44,162 bases of DNA from an uncultured Blautia sp. (GTDB taxonomy: Bacteria > Bacillota > Clostridia > Lachnospirales > Lachnospiraceae): contig CAMBAL010000014.1 in the NCBI GenBank assembly GCA_945864225.1, positions 1 through 44,162 on the forward strand. Direction: 5' to 3'. Position numbers and translations under genes: made by a program. This document shows, piece after piece, positions 26,274-33,892 of this stretch (position 1 is its first letter; each line of letters starts with the position of its first letter). Below the pieces are notes generated by a model. That model ran no database searches and was not told the DNA's origin. It saw only the letters and a list, made by a program, of their open reading frames with translations.

Positions 26274-26456
26274 TTACGGGTTGCCGCCCTGGGGCTCATT
26301 TTTTTCTTCCAGGACTCTCCAGCATCCTTTTAATCCGTTTCCGAGATGCATGTACAGGACTCCGACTTTTAATGTCTGGTTCTTGCAGATCGTTTTCTTT
26401 CTTTTTCCGCGGATCCCGGTGAAGAAATCTTCTTTGATAATTATGTAAGTGTGCAT
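26274..26456 (-). CDS. Small basic hypothetical protein (60 aa)
   Basis: Starts at ATG 26456 behind GGGGGTGA (six to nine bases) and reads MHTYIIIKEDFFTGIRGKRK. Basic, no membrane segment. It is in the same frame as the decayed tail gene, separated by the single TAA. I do not recognise a family. Located between phage tail and lysis-type genes, it may be a small phage accessory protein. Confidence 0.5.
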   Translation of the reverse strand: MHTYIIIKEDFFTGIRGKRKKTICKNQTLKVGVLYMHLGNGLKGCWRVLEEKNEPQGGNP

Positions 26457-26461
26457 TTTTT

Positions 26462-26785
26462 TCACCCCCAATCCTTCACTTTCAGATACAGGCATGCGAG
26501 CAGATTTCCATTTGTCGGCTTCTGTGCTGCAGTCATGTACTTATTCAGTGAATCCAAGTTTCCATATGTAGTTGCTTTCTCAAAAGCCGTTCTTATGCAT
26601 CTCTCCACCCTTGTCCAGGTCGTATCGTGCATTTCGGCAATTTTCTTATACAGAGCTGTGGTCCCGGATAAAATATAGGATTCATCCTGGGCATAAAACT
26701 CTATCGCGTCACAGATATAATGGAATCCGGATAAATTAGCCGGAACTCCCATCTCGATCAGTGCGTCAACGGTCTTCTTCCTCAT
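26462..26785 (-). CDS. Receiver-less Spo0A C-terminal DNA-binding domain protein
   Basis: A 107-residue protein that corresponds to the Spo0A effector domain alone. MGVPANLSGFHYICDAIEF matches the start of the Spo0A DNA-binding domain, TWTRVERCIRTAFEKA matches the helix-turn-helix (SRVERAIRHAIEVA in Bacillus Spo0A, from memory), and GNLDSLNKYM then KPTNGNLLACL match the end. The phosphoacceptor receiver domain is absent. It starts at ATG 26785, overlapping the preceding gene by 20 bases. Such proteins occur on Clostridial phages. It could bind 0A boxes and modulate sporulation or phage genes; this is inference. Confidence 0.82.
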   Translation of the reverse strand: MRKKTVDALIEMGVPANLSGFHYICDAIEFYAQDESYILSGTTALYKKIAEMHDTTWTRVERCIRTAFEKATTYGNLDSLNKYMTAAQKPTNGNLLACLYLKVKDWG

Positions 26786-26939
26786 TGGTTTTCTCCTTTT
26801 TGAAAAACAGCATGAACATGTAACATAAAATAGATGAGCCAAATGCGATCACAATCTTCTGTACCGTAGTTACTTCCCAGATTGACATGTAACTCAGGAT
26901 CCATCCGGCCATCAGGCTGTCGATTAAATCTCTTTTCAA
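26766..26939 (-). CDS. Small membrane protein, holin-like (57 aa)
   Basis: TTG start at 26939 with GGAGGG upstream. The protein MKRDLIDSLMAGWILSYMSI and following residues has one clear membrane helix (IVIAFGSSILCYMFMLFF) and a shorter hydrophobic stretch before it, ending in a charged tail (KKEKTNEEEDR). Size, charge and position in the lysis region suggest a holin or spanin-like remnant, without family proof. It overlaps the Spo0A-like gene. Confidence 0.5.
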   Translation of the reverse strand: MKRDLIDSLMAGWILSYMSIWEVTTVQKIVIAFGSSILCYMFMLFFKKEKTNEEEDR

Positions 26940-26960
26940 GGCTTGTCCCTCCTTCCCGCC

Positions 26961-27113
26961 TTAGCTGGCGGTCTTCTGTACTTTTGTTCCAATCGCCTTC
27001 CCTGCTCTATTCATTGCTATAGCAACCATCTCAGCAAATCTTTCCTCTGGAATCTTTTCCTGTCCGACCCACTGCCCGTTGATTTTCACCATGCTTACTA
27101 TATTTAATTGCAT
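26961..27113 (-). CDS. Small hypothetical protein (50 aa)
   Basis: ATG at 27113 behind GGAGGTGA (five to six bases), an excellent ribosome site. Reads MQLNIVSMVKINGQWVGQEK and ends KVQKTAS. Probably one short beta hairpin and a helix (EERFAEMVAIAMNRAGKAIG). Small proteins of this kind precede the holin gene in many Clostridial prophages; no function is assigned. Confidence 0.55.
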   Translation of the reverse strand: MQLNIVSMVKINGQWVGQEKIPEERFAEMVAIAMNRAGKAIGTKVQKTAS

Positions 27114-27176
27114 CAAATCACCTCCCGATATGATATGACCAACTGTTTGTACCGGTTACTCCCGTTTACGGTAGTA

Positions 27177-27205
27177 TTGTTATTTTGTTCTGAATCTCCT
27201 ATAAT
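27177..27205 (+). promoter_or_regulatory. Promoter of the 27256 gene
   Basis: TTGTTA, 17-base spacer, TATAAT, 50 bases upstream of the ATG on the plus strand. Confidence 0.55.
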
Positions 27206-27255
27206 CTAAGTACAGGCACTGCCATGCCGAGTACATTAAGAAGAAAGGGGTTTCT

Positions 27256-27621
27256 ATGGATAACGATTTTACAGTTTTAGCCTCGTACATTACCGCGTTG
27301 GCTGCCATTATCGCTCCAACTATTACCACTCTTATCATTTCTGTTAAGGACTATAAAATCTCAAAAATGAACCACACTATCGAAGAACGCTTGAAACTTT
27401 GTGAAAGTTTTTCCGATTCATATTCCAAGTGTCAATATGGCAATGATAAAGAAGGATTTGCCTTGGCTTTTTATAAATCATCTTTTAAATTAGCCGCTGT
27501 CTGCAAACGCAGATCTGTTCGGCGTTCTCTTTTCTCACTTGCTAATATTGTTCTTCAGGACGGTGCCTCAAAATCAACAGATAAATTATATGAACGATGC
27601 ATCCGTTTACTCTCAAAATAG
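27256..27621 (+). CDS. Membrane-anchored hypothetical protein (121 aa)
   Basis: An N-terminal membrane helix (VLASYITALAAIIAPTITTL, about residues 7-26) is followed by a cytoplasmic, basic, helical domain. AAAGGGG lies before the ATG and a good promoter upstream, so it is expressed alone, opposite to its neighbours. Such lone membrane genes in prophages can act in superinfection exclusion, but nothing in the sequence proves that. Confidence 0.6.
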   Translation: MDNDFTVLASYITALAAIIAPTITTLIISVKDYKISKMNHTIEERLKLCESFSDSYSKCQYGNDKEGFALAFYKSSFKLAAVCKRRSVRRSLFSLANIVLQDGASKSTDKLYERCIRLLSK

Positions 27622-27784
27622 TTTTAAAAATACAGGTGCATATCCAAAAAACGCTATTATTTCGCCAATTAATAATAAGCTTTTGTATAATGTTCTGTTT
27701 TCACTTACAGCACTAACAACAATTGATGATATGCGTAGGCTCGTACCAACAAAACAACAAGCTAAGCAGAAGAATTCCATAACT

Positions 27785-28249
27785 TCATCTCCCTCTGTAT
27801 TCTTCGTAGTTTATTTCTAATTTATCGCACTCTTCCGGATGACCAGTTTCCAGATTCGCATTAAACAATTTGCATAATGGCCACCCATCTGGCCCCGGAA
27901 GAGTTGTCATCACGGGTTCCGTTACATTCTTCCTGTTAATCATCAAAATTCCCTTATCAAGATCTACCTCTAACGAACGGATTCCTATATCATTATCCAT
28001 CGTTTTATCAAACGACATGTCGCCTCTGTCATTTGTGGTATACTCTGAATCTCCTTTTCTCTTCGCTCCATGCTTTGAAACAAAGCAATACTCTCCCAAT
28101 GTATCTTTGGCCTTTTCCAAAACGATCGTCGACTCATCGTAGGACAATCCTTCTTCGGAGAACTTATTGATAATAAATTCGGTAAGTTCTCCAATCTTTT
28201 TTCCATCAAAAATCTCTCCATTGTTCATCATAATGCTTCCAAATTCCAT
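27785..28249 (-). CDS. Hypothetical phage protein (154 aa)
   Basis: The ATG at 28249 has GGAGGTGG upstream; a longer frame to 28273 is unlikely. Acidic, mostly helical N-terminal half (IGELTEFIINKFSEEGLSYD) and a C-terminal half with RKNVTEPVMTTLPGPDGWPL. Not recognised. It lies downstream of the antirepressor and probably shares its transcript. The 163 bases between it and the gene ending at 27621 hold nothing I can identify. Confidence 0.55.
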   Translation of the reverse strand: MEFGSIMMNNGEIFDGKKIGELTEFIINKFSEEGLSYDESTIVLEKAKDTLGEYCFVSKHGAKRKGDSEYTTNDRGDMSFDKTMDNDIGIRSLEVDLDKGILMINRKNVTEPVMTTLPGPDGWPLCKLFNANLETGHPEECDKLEINYEEYRGR

Positions 28250-28309
28250 GCTTCCCACCTCCTCACTCCGCAAAATACTCTACTGGAACATCGAAACATG
28301 TGCTTGAAT

Positions 28310-28891
28310 CTATTCCAGAAAGCTAATCTGCTCATATTCTGGAATCTTTACAAAGTCATCTGGGAGTCGAATGCCAAACTGTTCCGATACCATTTTGAAC
28401 GCTTCACAAATCTTCCATGGCGCCGATCCCTGTTTCTCCATTCGCTTGTCCATTTCCTTGTTGAATGAAGCTATCTCGCCAAGAGATGTGGCTTTTGTTG
28501 CATATACTTTTTCCCTAGTCAGTTTCTTTGCACCATTTTCAATTCCTACGAAATAGTTTCTAGCAGCTTCACCTTTCTGGTTTTTCTGCATCATAGAAAG
28601 CTTCTTTGCGAAGCTAGCGGTAAGACATGCATCCTGACGTTCCTTACTAAAGTTATCTCCCGACTCGTACTTCAGTACGAACCGGAAATAATCAACATTT
28701 TCCTCTGCGAACTGATTCTCGATAATGTTTTTCTTAAACCACTTTGAATAATTACTTGGATTCAGTTCCAAAAATCCATACAACTTTGTAGCTGTTGTCA
28801 TTCCCTGTTCATCTACACCAAGGGCAATCTCAATCGGTGTCTGTTTGCTGGTATCTGGTGTACTGAATACTTCGTTAAAAATATCATTCAT
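28310..28891 (-). CDS. AntA/AntB-type phage antirepressor
   Basis: A 193-residue protein whose N-terminal 115 residues carry the AntA/AntB antirepressor domain: ATKLYGFLELNPSNYSKWFK, then EENVDYFRF and FAKKLSMMQKNQKGEAARNY. These proteins relieve prophage repression by binding the repressor or its operators. The C-terminal part is helical. The gene is read divergently from the repressor, from a strong promoter in the shared 140-base region. Confidence 0.85.
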   Translation of the reverse strand: MNDIFNEVFSTPDTSKQTPIEIALGVDEQGMTTATKLYGFLELNPSNYSKWFKKNIIENQFAEENVDYFRFVLKYESGDNFSKERQDACLTASFAKKLSMMQKNQKGEAARNYFVGIENGAKKLTREKVYATKATSLGEIASFNKEMDKRMEKQGSAPWKICEAFKMVSEQFGIRLPDDFVKIPEYEQISFLE

Positions 28892-28934
28892 TTAAATAGT
28901 CATTCCTTTCTTGTTGAATTTAATTCACTTCTTC

Positions 28935-28963
28935 AATATAGTATTATGATGAACTTGTGTCAA
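28935..28963 (-). promoter_or_regulatory. Antirepressor promoter in the lysogeny switch
   Basis: Minus strand: TTGACA, 17-base spacer, TATATT, about 45 bases before the antirepressor start. The -35 lies in the partial dyad TGTGTCAACAC, a candidate repressor operator. Confidence 0.65.
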
Positions 28964-28980
28964 CACTTTTTATAATATTG

Positions 28981-29009
28981 TTGATTTTTTTTCACATATA
29001 TGTTATAGT
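28981..29009 (+). promoter_or_regulatory. Repressor promoter in the lysogeny switch
   Basis: TTGATT, 17-base spacer, TATAGT, 23 bases before the repressor ATG. The two divergent -35 boxes are only 17 bases apart, so one bound repressor could control both. Confidence 0.65.
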
Positions 29010-29031
29010 GTTCCCAGGAGGTGACAACCAA

Positions 29032-29565
29032 ATGATAGAATTATACAAAAATATAAAAGAATTGCGCGAACAAAAAGGATTATCTCAAGATGAACTTGCG
29101 AAACTAACAGGATATACGAGCCGATCTTCTATCGCAAAAATTGAAAAAGGCGAAGTTGATCTTACTCGTAGTAAAATAATAGCTTTTGCAAAAGCTCTAG
29201 ATACTACACCTACACAATTAATGGGATGGGAAAAAAAAGAATGGGATAAAGAATCTCAACAATTTGAGGACAAAATTAATGCTCTCTATTATCAATTACG
29301 TGGATTAGGATGGACATATGAATGGTCTAGTGATGAAGAAAGATATATTCTCTCAAATGGAATTACTTCTATCAAAATTACTCCCGATGAATACAGTTCA
29401 TTGGTAGAGCAATCAGAAGAATTCTGTCGAAAGATGCTTCAGAAACTAATTTTAAAATCAAGTTCCCTGCTTGCCGCCGCCCATGAACGTACTGATATAG
29501 AAGTAACTGAAGATATGAGAAAACATGATGATGACATCATGATGGATGATTCTGAATGGGAATGA
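29032..29565 (+). CDS. XRE-family phage repressor (CI-like)
   Basis: A 177-residue protein with an N-terminal helix-turn-helix (about residues 8-65: LREQKGLSQDELAKLTG, SRSSIAKIEKGEVDL, IIAFAKALDTTPTQLMGW). The C-terminal half is helical and acidic, with no Ser-Lys autopeptidase motif, so control would run through the adjacent ImmA-like protease. Start at ATG 29032 behind AGGAGGTGA; the frame upstream lies in the promoter. It overlaps the next gene by 20 bases. The 5' half is notably A+T-rich. Confidence 0.88.
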   Translation: MIELYKNIKELREQKGLSQDELAKLTGYTSRSSIAKIEKGEVDLTRSKIIAFAKALDTTPTQLMGWEKKEWDKESQQFEDKINALYYQLRGLGWTYEWSSDEERYILSNGITSIKITPDEYSSLVEQSEEFCRKMLQKLILKSSSLLAAAHERTDIEVTEDMRKHDDDIMMDDSEWE

Positions 29566-30058
29566 TTTTTTGACCTACGAAGAACTATTAGATACCGCAG
29601 ACAATGAGGGGCTGACCGTAATGGAAAAGCCCCTGACCGGAAGTGATGGGCGAATATATAAAAATCGTATAGCCATCCGTTCAGGCATTGATACGACCGT
29701 AGAAAAATCCTGCGTTCTGGCAGAAGAGCTCGGACACTACTATACTTCTTCAGGTGATATTCTTGATCAATCCGACACTATGAACCGCAAGCAGGAATAC
29801 CGTGCCAGATTATACGGATACAATCTAAAAGTCGGATTAATGGGAATTATTAACTCTTATGAATCCGGTGCACGGAACTTATATGAAATGGCTGAATATC
29901 TGGATTTCGCAGAAGAGTATCTGAAAGAAGCCATTGATTGTTATAAATCAAAATATGGTGAATTTGTAAAATTAGATAACTATATCATTTACTTTATTCC
30001 GTATTTTGCTGTTATGAAAATAGCTACCAAGCCAATACTCTATACAGAAAGGACGTGA
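29546..30058 (+). CDS. ImmA/IrrE family metallopeptidase
   Basis: A 170-residue protein of the prophage ImmA group. The metal site is CVLAEELGHYYTSSGDI (about residues 52-68): the second histidine and glutamates are present while the first position of HExxH is Glu-shifted, as is usual for this phage subgroup. ImmA in ICEBs1 cleaves its repressor to induce excision. It is translationally coupled to the repressor by a 20-base overlap. Confidence 0.85.
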   Translation: MILNGNDFLTYEELLDTADNEGLTVMEKPLTGSDGRIYKNRIAIRSGIDTTVEKSCVLAEELGHYYTSSGDILDQSDTMNRKQEYRARLYGYNLKVGLMGIINSYESGARNLYEMAEYLDFAEEYLKEAIDCYKSKYGEFVKLDNYIIYFIPYFAVMKIATKPILYTERT

Positions 30059-30062
30059 TACC

Positions 30063-30608
30063 ATGCCATTACCAAAGGACAAAACCTATACATCCGAAGA
30101 CTACTGGAACCTTCCGGAAGGCCAGCGTGCAGAACTGATCGACGGCCGGCTTTATGATATGGCACCGCCAAGCTATGTGCATCAGAAATTAATAAGTGCC
30201 TTCACTGTAATTTTCTCAAACCATATCAAATCAAAAGGTGGATTCTGTGATGTCATCCCCGCTCCATTCGCCGTGAACCTCACTGCAAACGACGAAACTT
30301 ATGTGGAGCCAGATATCAGTATCATCTGCGATAAAAGTAAAATAACAGATCACAGATGCAATGGAGCGCCAGATTTCATTGTTGAAGTAGTGTCGCCGAG
30401 CAGCCGCCGGATGGATTACAATATAAAAAATGCCAAATATGCAGAATCCGGAGTTCGAGAATACTGGATCGTAGATCCAGCAAAAGAGCGCACTACTGTT
30501 TACCGTTATGAAGAAGACGCAGCTCCCATGATCATTCCTTTTGACCAACCTGTGGTAGTTGGAATCTATGGTGATCTGCAGATAATAATCTCAGATTTAC
30601 TCAAATAA
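30063..30608 (+). CDS. Uma2 family (DUF820) putative restriction-type endonuclease
   Basis: A 181-residue protein with the PD-(D/E)xK fold of the Uma2 family: AELIDGRLYDMAPPSYVHQ, EPDISIICD, DFIVEVVSPSSRRMDYNIKN and YAESGVREYWIVDP. D, E and K of the nuclease core are present (EPD, IVEVV, then K in the NIKNAKY block). Biological role is unproven for the family, which is often linked to mobile elements. AAAGGACGTGATACC precedes the ATG; it follows the protease gene by four bases and probably shares its message. Confidence 0.85.
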   Translation: MPLPKDKTYTSEDYWNLPEGQRAELIDGRLYDMAPPSYVHQKLISAFTVIFSNHIKSKGGFCDVIPAPFAVNLTANDETYVEPDISIICDKSKITDHRCNGAPDFIVEVVSPSSRRMDYNIKNAKYAESGVREYWIVDPAKERTTVYRYEEDAAPMIIPFDQPVVVGIYGDLQIIISDLLK

Positions 30609-30694
30609 AGAAAAACCGCCCCTGCGCCAACAGGAACGGCTTTACATAGATGTAACCTGTCAACCCAAAGGATGCATGGTCACACTACTTCAAC
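30605..30694 (-). ncRNA. Candidate small RNA upstream of the recombinase
   Basis: On the minus strand TGTTCA, a 17-base spacer and TATAAT (30701-30729) precede about 90 bases ending in an imperfect hairpin, GCCGTTCCTG with CAGGGGCGG, followed by TTTTTCTTT. No open frame of useful length lies inside. Promoter and terminator are motif-level evidence only; the hairpin may just be a terminator region for the plus-strand Uma2 gene. Confidence 0.3.
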
Positions 30695-30733
30695 ACCAGT
30701 ATTATACCATACATCCTTCCAAATGAACAGGGT

Positions 30734-30763
30734 GTATTTTTTATACCCAAAATTTCATAAAAT
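30734..30763 (+). promoter_or_regulatory. Possible SigE-like promoter of the serine recombinase
   Basis: GTATTTT, a 15-base spacer and CATAAAAT; the same CATAAAAT octamer occurs at the cotJ promoter. The -10 is only 14 bases before the ATG, so a normal start point would cut into the ribosome site AAAGGGTG. This is a tentative call. Confidence 0.25.
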
Positions 30764-30777
30764 GAAAGGGTGATATT

Positions 30778-32220
30778 ATGCCAAAACAATCTTCTGTCCC
30801 CGATTACCGCACCGGAGCACTTTATATCAGGGTGTCTACTGACAAACAGGAGGAGTTATCTCCCGATGCCCAGAAACGTCTTCTGCTGGATTATGCAAAG
30901 AAGAATAAAATTCTGGTCAAGCCGGAGCATATTTTTATGGAAAATGGCATTTCCGGACGAAAAGCTGACAAACGTCCGGAATTTCAGCGCATGATTTCTC
31001 TGGCCAAGTCCAGGCCTTCCCCCTTCAACATGATCCTTCTCTGGAAGTTCAGCCGTTTCGCCAGGAACCAGGAAGAATCCATCGTGTACAAATCCATGCT
31101 CCGCAAACAGTGCAATGTGGATGTAGTCAGCATCACAGAGCCACTGATTGACGGTCCATTCGGCAGTCTGATCGAGCGCATCATTGAATGGATGGATGAG
31201 TACTATTCCATCAATCTGTCCGGAGAGGTTGTCCGTGGAATGACCGAAAAAGCCATGCGCGGCGGATACCAGGCTGCTCCTCCATTGGGATACAAAGCTG
31301 TAGGCGGAGGAAATCCGTTTGTCGTGGATCCGGATGAAGCACGTACGGTAAAATATATATTTGAACAGTACTGCCACTATCACAAGGAACCAACTGCAAT
31401 CGCCAGACAGCTCAACGACATGGGAATCCGCACCAAACGCGGAAGCCTGTTTGAAAAGCGCAATATCGCTTATATACTGCAAAATCGATTTTACATCGGA
31501 GAGCTGGAATGGAATGGGATCAAAACACAAGGGACCCATGAGACATTTATCTCCGAAGAGCTGTTCCGGGAAGCCCAAAACACCTACACAGAAACATTCA
31601 GGCCTCAAAAACGAAGAAGTGTATCCACCTGCAGGCATTGGCTTTCCGGGCTGGTAAAATGTTCTGTCTGCGGTTCCAGCCTGTCATATAATCACTGCAG
31701 GTATCCTTTTTTTCAATGCTGGAAATATTCCAAAGGAATGCATAAAGAAAGCTCCGGCATATCTGAAAAGAATCTGATCTCCGGTGTGCTGGAATATTTT
31801 GAAAAAATCCTGAACGGAGCAGAATTCACGTTTTCTTATATTCCTCCCGAATCAGATGAGGAAACTTATGAAGAAACGTATTATCAAATAGAACTGGAGA
31901 AGCTGTCTCAACGCGAACAGCGCATCAGATATGCTTACGAATCCGGAGTGGATTCTCTGGAAGAATATAAAGAAAACAAAACCCGCCTTCTCGAAGAACG
32001 GAAACGTCTGGAATCGCTCCTGGCAGAAATTGCACAAAAAGAAGAACCTCCAAAAGTAACCAAAGATCACTATTTGTCAAAAGTCCGCACCGTATATGAC
32101 ATTCTCAAAGATGATGATATTTCTTACGAAATAAAAGGAACCTTCATCCGATCTGTTGTTGAAGAAATCATTTATGATAAAAAAACGAATACCCTCACTT
32201 TTCACTTATACAGTTCCTGA
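30778..32220 (+). CDS. Large serine recombinase (SpoIVCA-like integrase/excisionase)
   Basis: A 480-residue site-specific recombinase. The resolvase domain comes first (about residues 12-150: ALYIRVSTDKQEE with the nucleophile serine near residue 20, then LLWKFSRFARNQEES). The Recombinase domain (about 165-270, GYQAAPPLGYKAV, TAIARQLNDMGIRTKRG) follows, then a zinc ribbon (KCSVCGSSLSYNHC to FFQCWKY) and a coiled-coil region (about 375-430). It belongs to the same broad class as SpoIVCA, which excises skin from sigK. It should act on attL (24867) and attR (33913). A separate directionality factor is not recognised. Confidence 0.95.
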   Translation: MPKQSSVPDYRTGALYIRVSTDKQEELSPDAQKRLLLDYAKKNKILVKPEHIFMENGISGRKADKRPEFQRMISLAKSRPSPFNMILLWKFSRFARNQEESIVYKSMLRKQCNVDVVSITEPLIDGPFGSLIERIIEWMDEYYSINLSGEVVRGMTEKAMRGGYQAAPPLGYKAVGGGNPFVVDPDEARTVKYIFEQYCHYHKEPTAIARQLNDMGIRTKRGSLFEKRNIAYILQNRFYIGELEWNGIKTQGTHETFISEELFREAQNTYTETFRPQKRRSVSTCRHWLSGLVKCSVCGSSLSYNHCRYPFFQCWKYSKGMHKESSGISEKNLISGVLEYFEKILNGAEFTFSYIPPESDEETYEETYYQIELEKLSQREQRIRYAYESGVDSLEEYKENKTRLLEERKRLESLLAEIAQKEEPPKVTKDHYLSKVRTVYDILKDDDISYEIKGTFIRSVVEEIIYDKKTNTLTFHLYSS

Positions 32221-32242
32221 CAAGCTGCGATTCCCATCCTAC

Positions 32243-33112
32243 TTACATTCCGAGTCTCTGCGCGATTTCTCTCGCTGCCGGTGTGTTGGCCACGCCTCCT
32301 TCTCCGGTTTCCCGAAGAGAAACATGCATGGACTCTCCGATTTCTTTCATAGCATCGATTACCTGATCCGGCGGAATGCGGCTAGTAATTCCTGCAAGAG
32401 CCATATCCGCACAGGAAAGCGCATTGACTGCCCCGATCACATTACGTTTCACGCAGGGTACTTCCACCAGCCCTGCGACCGGATCACAGACAAGTCCCAG
32501 AAGATTCTTCAAAGCCATTGCCGCAGCCTGAATGATCTGACTGGAATCTCCTCCGCGAAGGTGCACCAGTGCTCCCGCTGCCATAGAAGAAGCTGCCCCG
32601 ATCTCCGCCTGACAGCCGCCTGCTGCCCCGGCGATAAAGGCACGGGCAGCGATCACCTGGCCGATTCCTGCTGCCGTATAAAGTGCCTCCAGAACCTTTT
32701 CATCCGGAATCTTTTTTTCTCTGTAAAGAGGAATCAGCACAGCCGGAAGAACACCGCATGCCCCTGCAGTAGGTGCCGCCACAATTCTTTTCATGCACGC
32801 ATTGGACTCTCCCATCTGAAGTGCCTGAGAGATTACTTTTGCCATAAAATCTCCGCAGAGCGGTTCCTGACTTGTCCTGTATGTTTCCATCTGCGCTCCC
32901 ATCCCGCCCACAAGACGGCTCTTGGAAAGCATTGTTCCTTCGTACTGATCACTGGCCTCCAGCATAGCGCTCCACATTTTTTTCATGGTGTCCACAGACT
33001 CTTCTTCTGTCACAGACCGATCATTCATATCATCCAGAAGAATCACTTTCCAAAAAGGAATACTTCGGCTGTTTCCTGTTTCTACAATTTCCTGCAAAGA
33101 CTGATATGCCAT
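32243..33112 (-). CDS. sdaAA: L-serine ammonia-lyase, iron-sulfur dependent, alpha subunit
   Basis: A 289-residue subunit converting L-serine to pyruvate and ammonia. Cluster cysteines lie in AAPTAGACGVLPAV and in LVCDPVAGLVEVPCVKRN, the standard set. AFIAGAAGGCQAEIGAASSM is a second conserved block. It begins one base after the beta-subunit stop. It faces the recombinase gene tail to tail with 22 bases between them. It lies within the element, between recombinase and attR, so it would be removed from the chromosome on excision. Confidence 0.95.
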   Translation of the reverse strand: MAYQSLQEIVETGNSRSIPFWKVILLDDMNDRSVTEEESVDTMKKMWSAMLEASDQYEGTMLSKSRLVGGMGAQMETYRTSQEPLCGDFMAKVISQALQMGESNACMKRIVAAPTAGACGVLPAVLIPLYREKKIPDEKVLEALYTAAGIGQVIAARAFIAGAAGGCQAEIGAASSMAAGALVHLRGGDSSQIIQAAAMALKNLLGLVCDPVAGLVEVPCVKRNVIGAVNALSCADMALAGITSRIPPDQVIDAMKEIGESMHVSLRETGEGGVANTPAAREIAQRLGM

Positions 33113-33781
33113 TTATGCTTCCTCCCTGCTCATAAGATAGGTCACTTTTAAAATACCTTCCATTGCTTCCAGCCGTTCCATAACATCTGCAGGAATCGGC
33201 TGATCCGACTCGATCACCATAACCGCATTTCCGCCTTTTTTGTCACGGTGAAGGTTCAGCGTTGCTATGTTTACGGAATGCTGGGTCAGAAGCGTGGTAA
33301 CTTCTGCCACATATCCAGGCTTGTCCTGATTGCGGACGATCAGAGTCGGACTCTCACAGGCACAGTTTACCTCAATTCCATCCAGTTTATTCAGCATAAC
33401 TCTTCCGCCTCCAAGGGAAGAAGCCTGCACCTTCAGCTCCTTGCCGCTGGTTCCTCTTACCTCCAGAAAGGCAGTATTGGGATGCGCACCGGAAATCTGC
33501 ATATCATGAAAAGAAAACTTTACATGTTCTTTTTCCGCTTCTTCAAAACTCCCGGGAATACGCATATCGTCCGGCTGCATTCCCAGAAGACCTGCCATCA
33601 GTGCCCGATCCGTTCCATGTCCTCTTCCTGTGGCCGCAAAAGAGCCGTGAAGTCCGATCTTCGCTTCTGCCACCGGGCTTCCCAGCAGAACCCTTGTAAT
33701 ATATCCGATCCGCACAGCCCCCGCCGTGTGGGAACTGGACGGACCTACCATAATCGGTCCCAAAATATCAAAGATACTCAT
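33113..33781 (-). CDS. sdaAB: L-serine ammonia-lyase, iron-sulfur dependent, beta subunit
   Basis: A 222-residue subunit. The N-terminal domain holds FDILGPIMVGPSSSHTAGAV and GSFAATGRGHGTDRAL. The C-terminal ACT domain (about residues 148-220) is usually regulatory. CCGGAGG lies before the ATG. Base composition and codon use look like the host housekeeping genes rather than the A+T-rich phage part, suggesting it came from a close relative or was captured from the host. Confidence 0.95.
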   Translation of the reverse strand: MSIFDILGPIMVGPSSSHTAGAVRIGYITRVLLGSPVAEAKIGLHGSFAATGRGHGTDRALMAGLLGMQPDDMRIPGSFEEAEKEHVKFSFHDMQISGAHPNTAFLEVRGTSGKELKVQASSLGGGRVMLNKLDGIEVNCACESPTLIVRNQDKPGYVAEVTTLLTQHSVNIATLNLHRDKKGGNAVMVIESDQPIPADVMERLEAMEGILKVTYLMSREEA

Positions 33782-33792
33782 AAATCTATTCC

Positions 33793-33838
33793 TCCGGGGA
33801 AATTTTTGTTGTATTTAGTATACCAAATCTTCCCCGGA
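33793..33838 (-). promoter_or_regulatory. sda promoter enclosed by an inverted repeat
   Basis: On the minus strand an extended -10 (TGG then TATACT, 33817-33822) lies between perfect 9-base inverted arms, TCCGGGGAA and TTCCCCGGA. The downstream arm contains the sda ribosome site. The arms could be a dimeric regulator site flanking the start point. Confidence 0.45.
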
Positions 33839-33892
33839 AATACTATCCGCAAATGGCTGTTCCTTTGCTTTTCTCTGCTGCCAGTCCATGCG

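Noticed and set aside
26069-26299. 76-codon minus-strand frame beginning MSPRAATRKAYLQ
   Set aside because: It overlaps the decayed tail frame, whose DWSPAPED module shows the true frame, and it has no recognisable domain.
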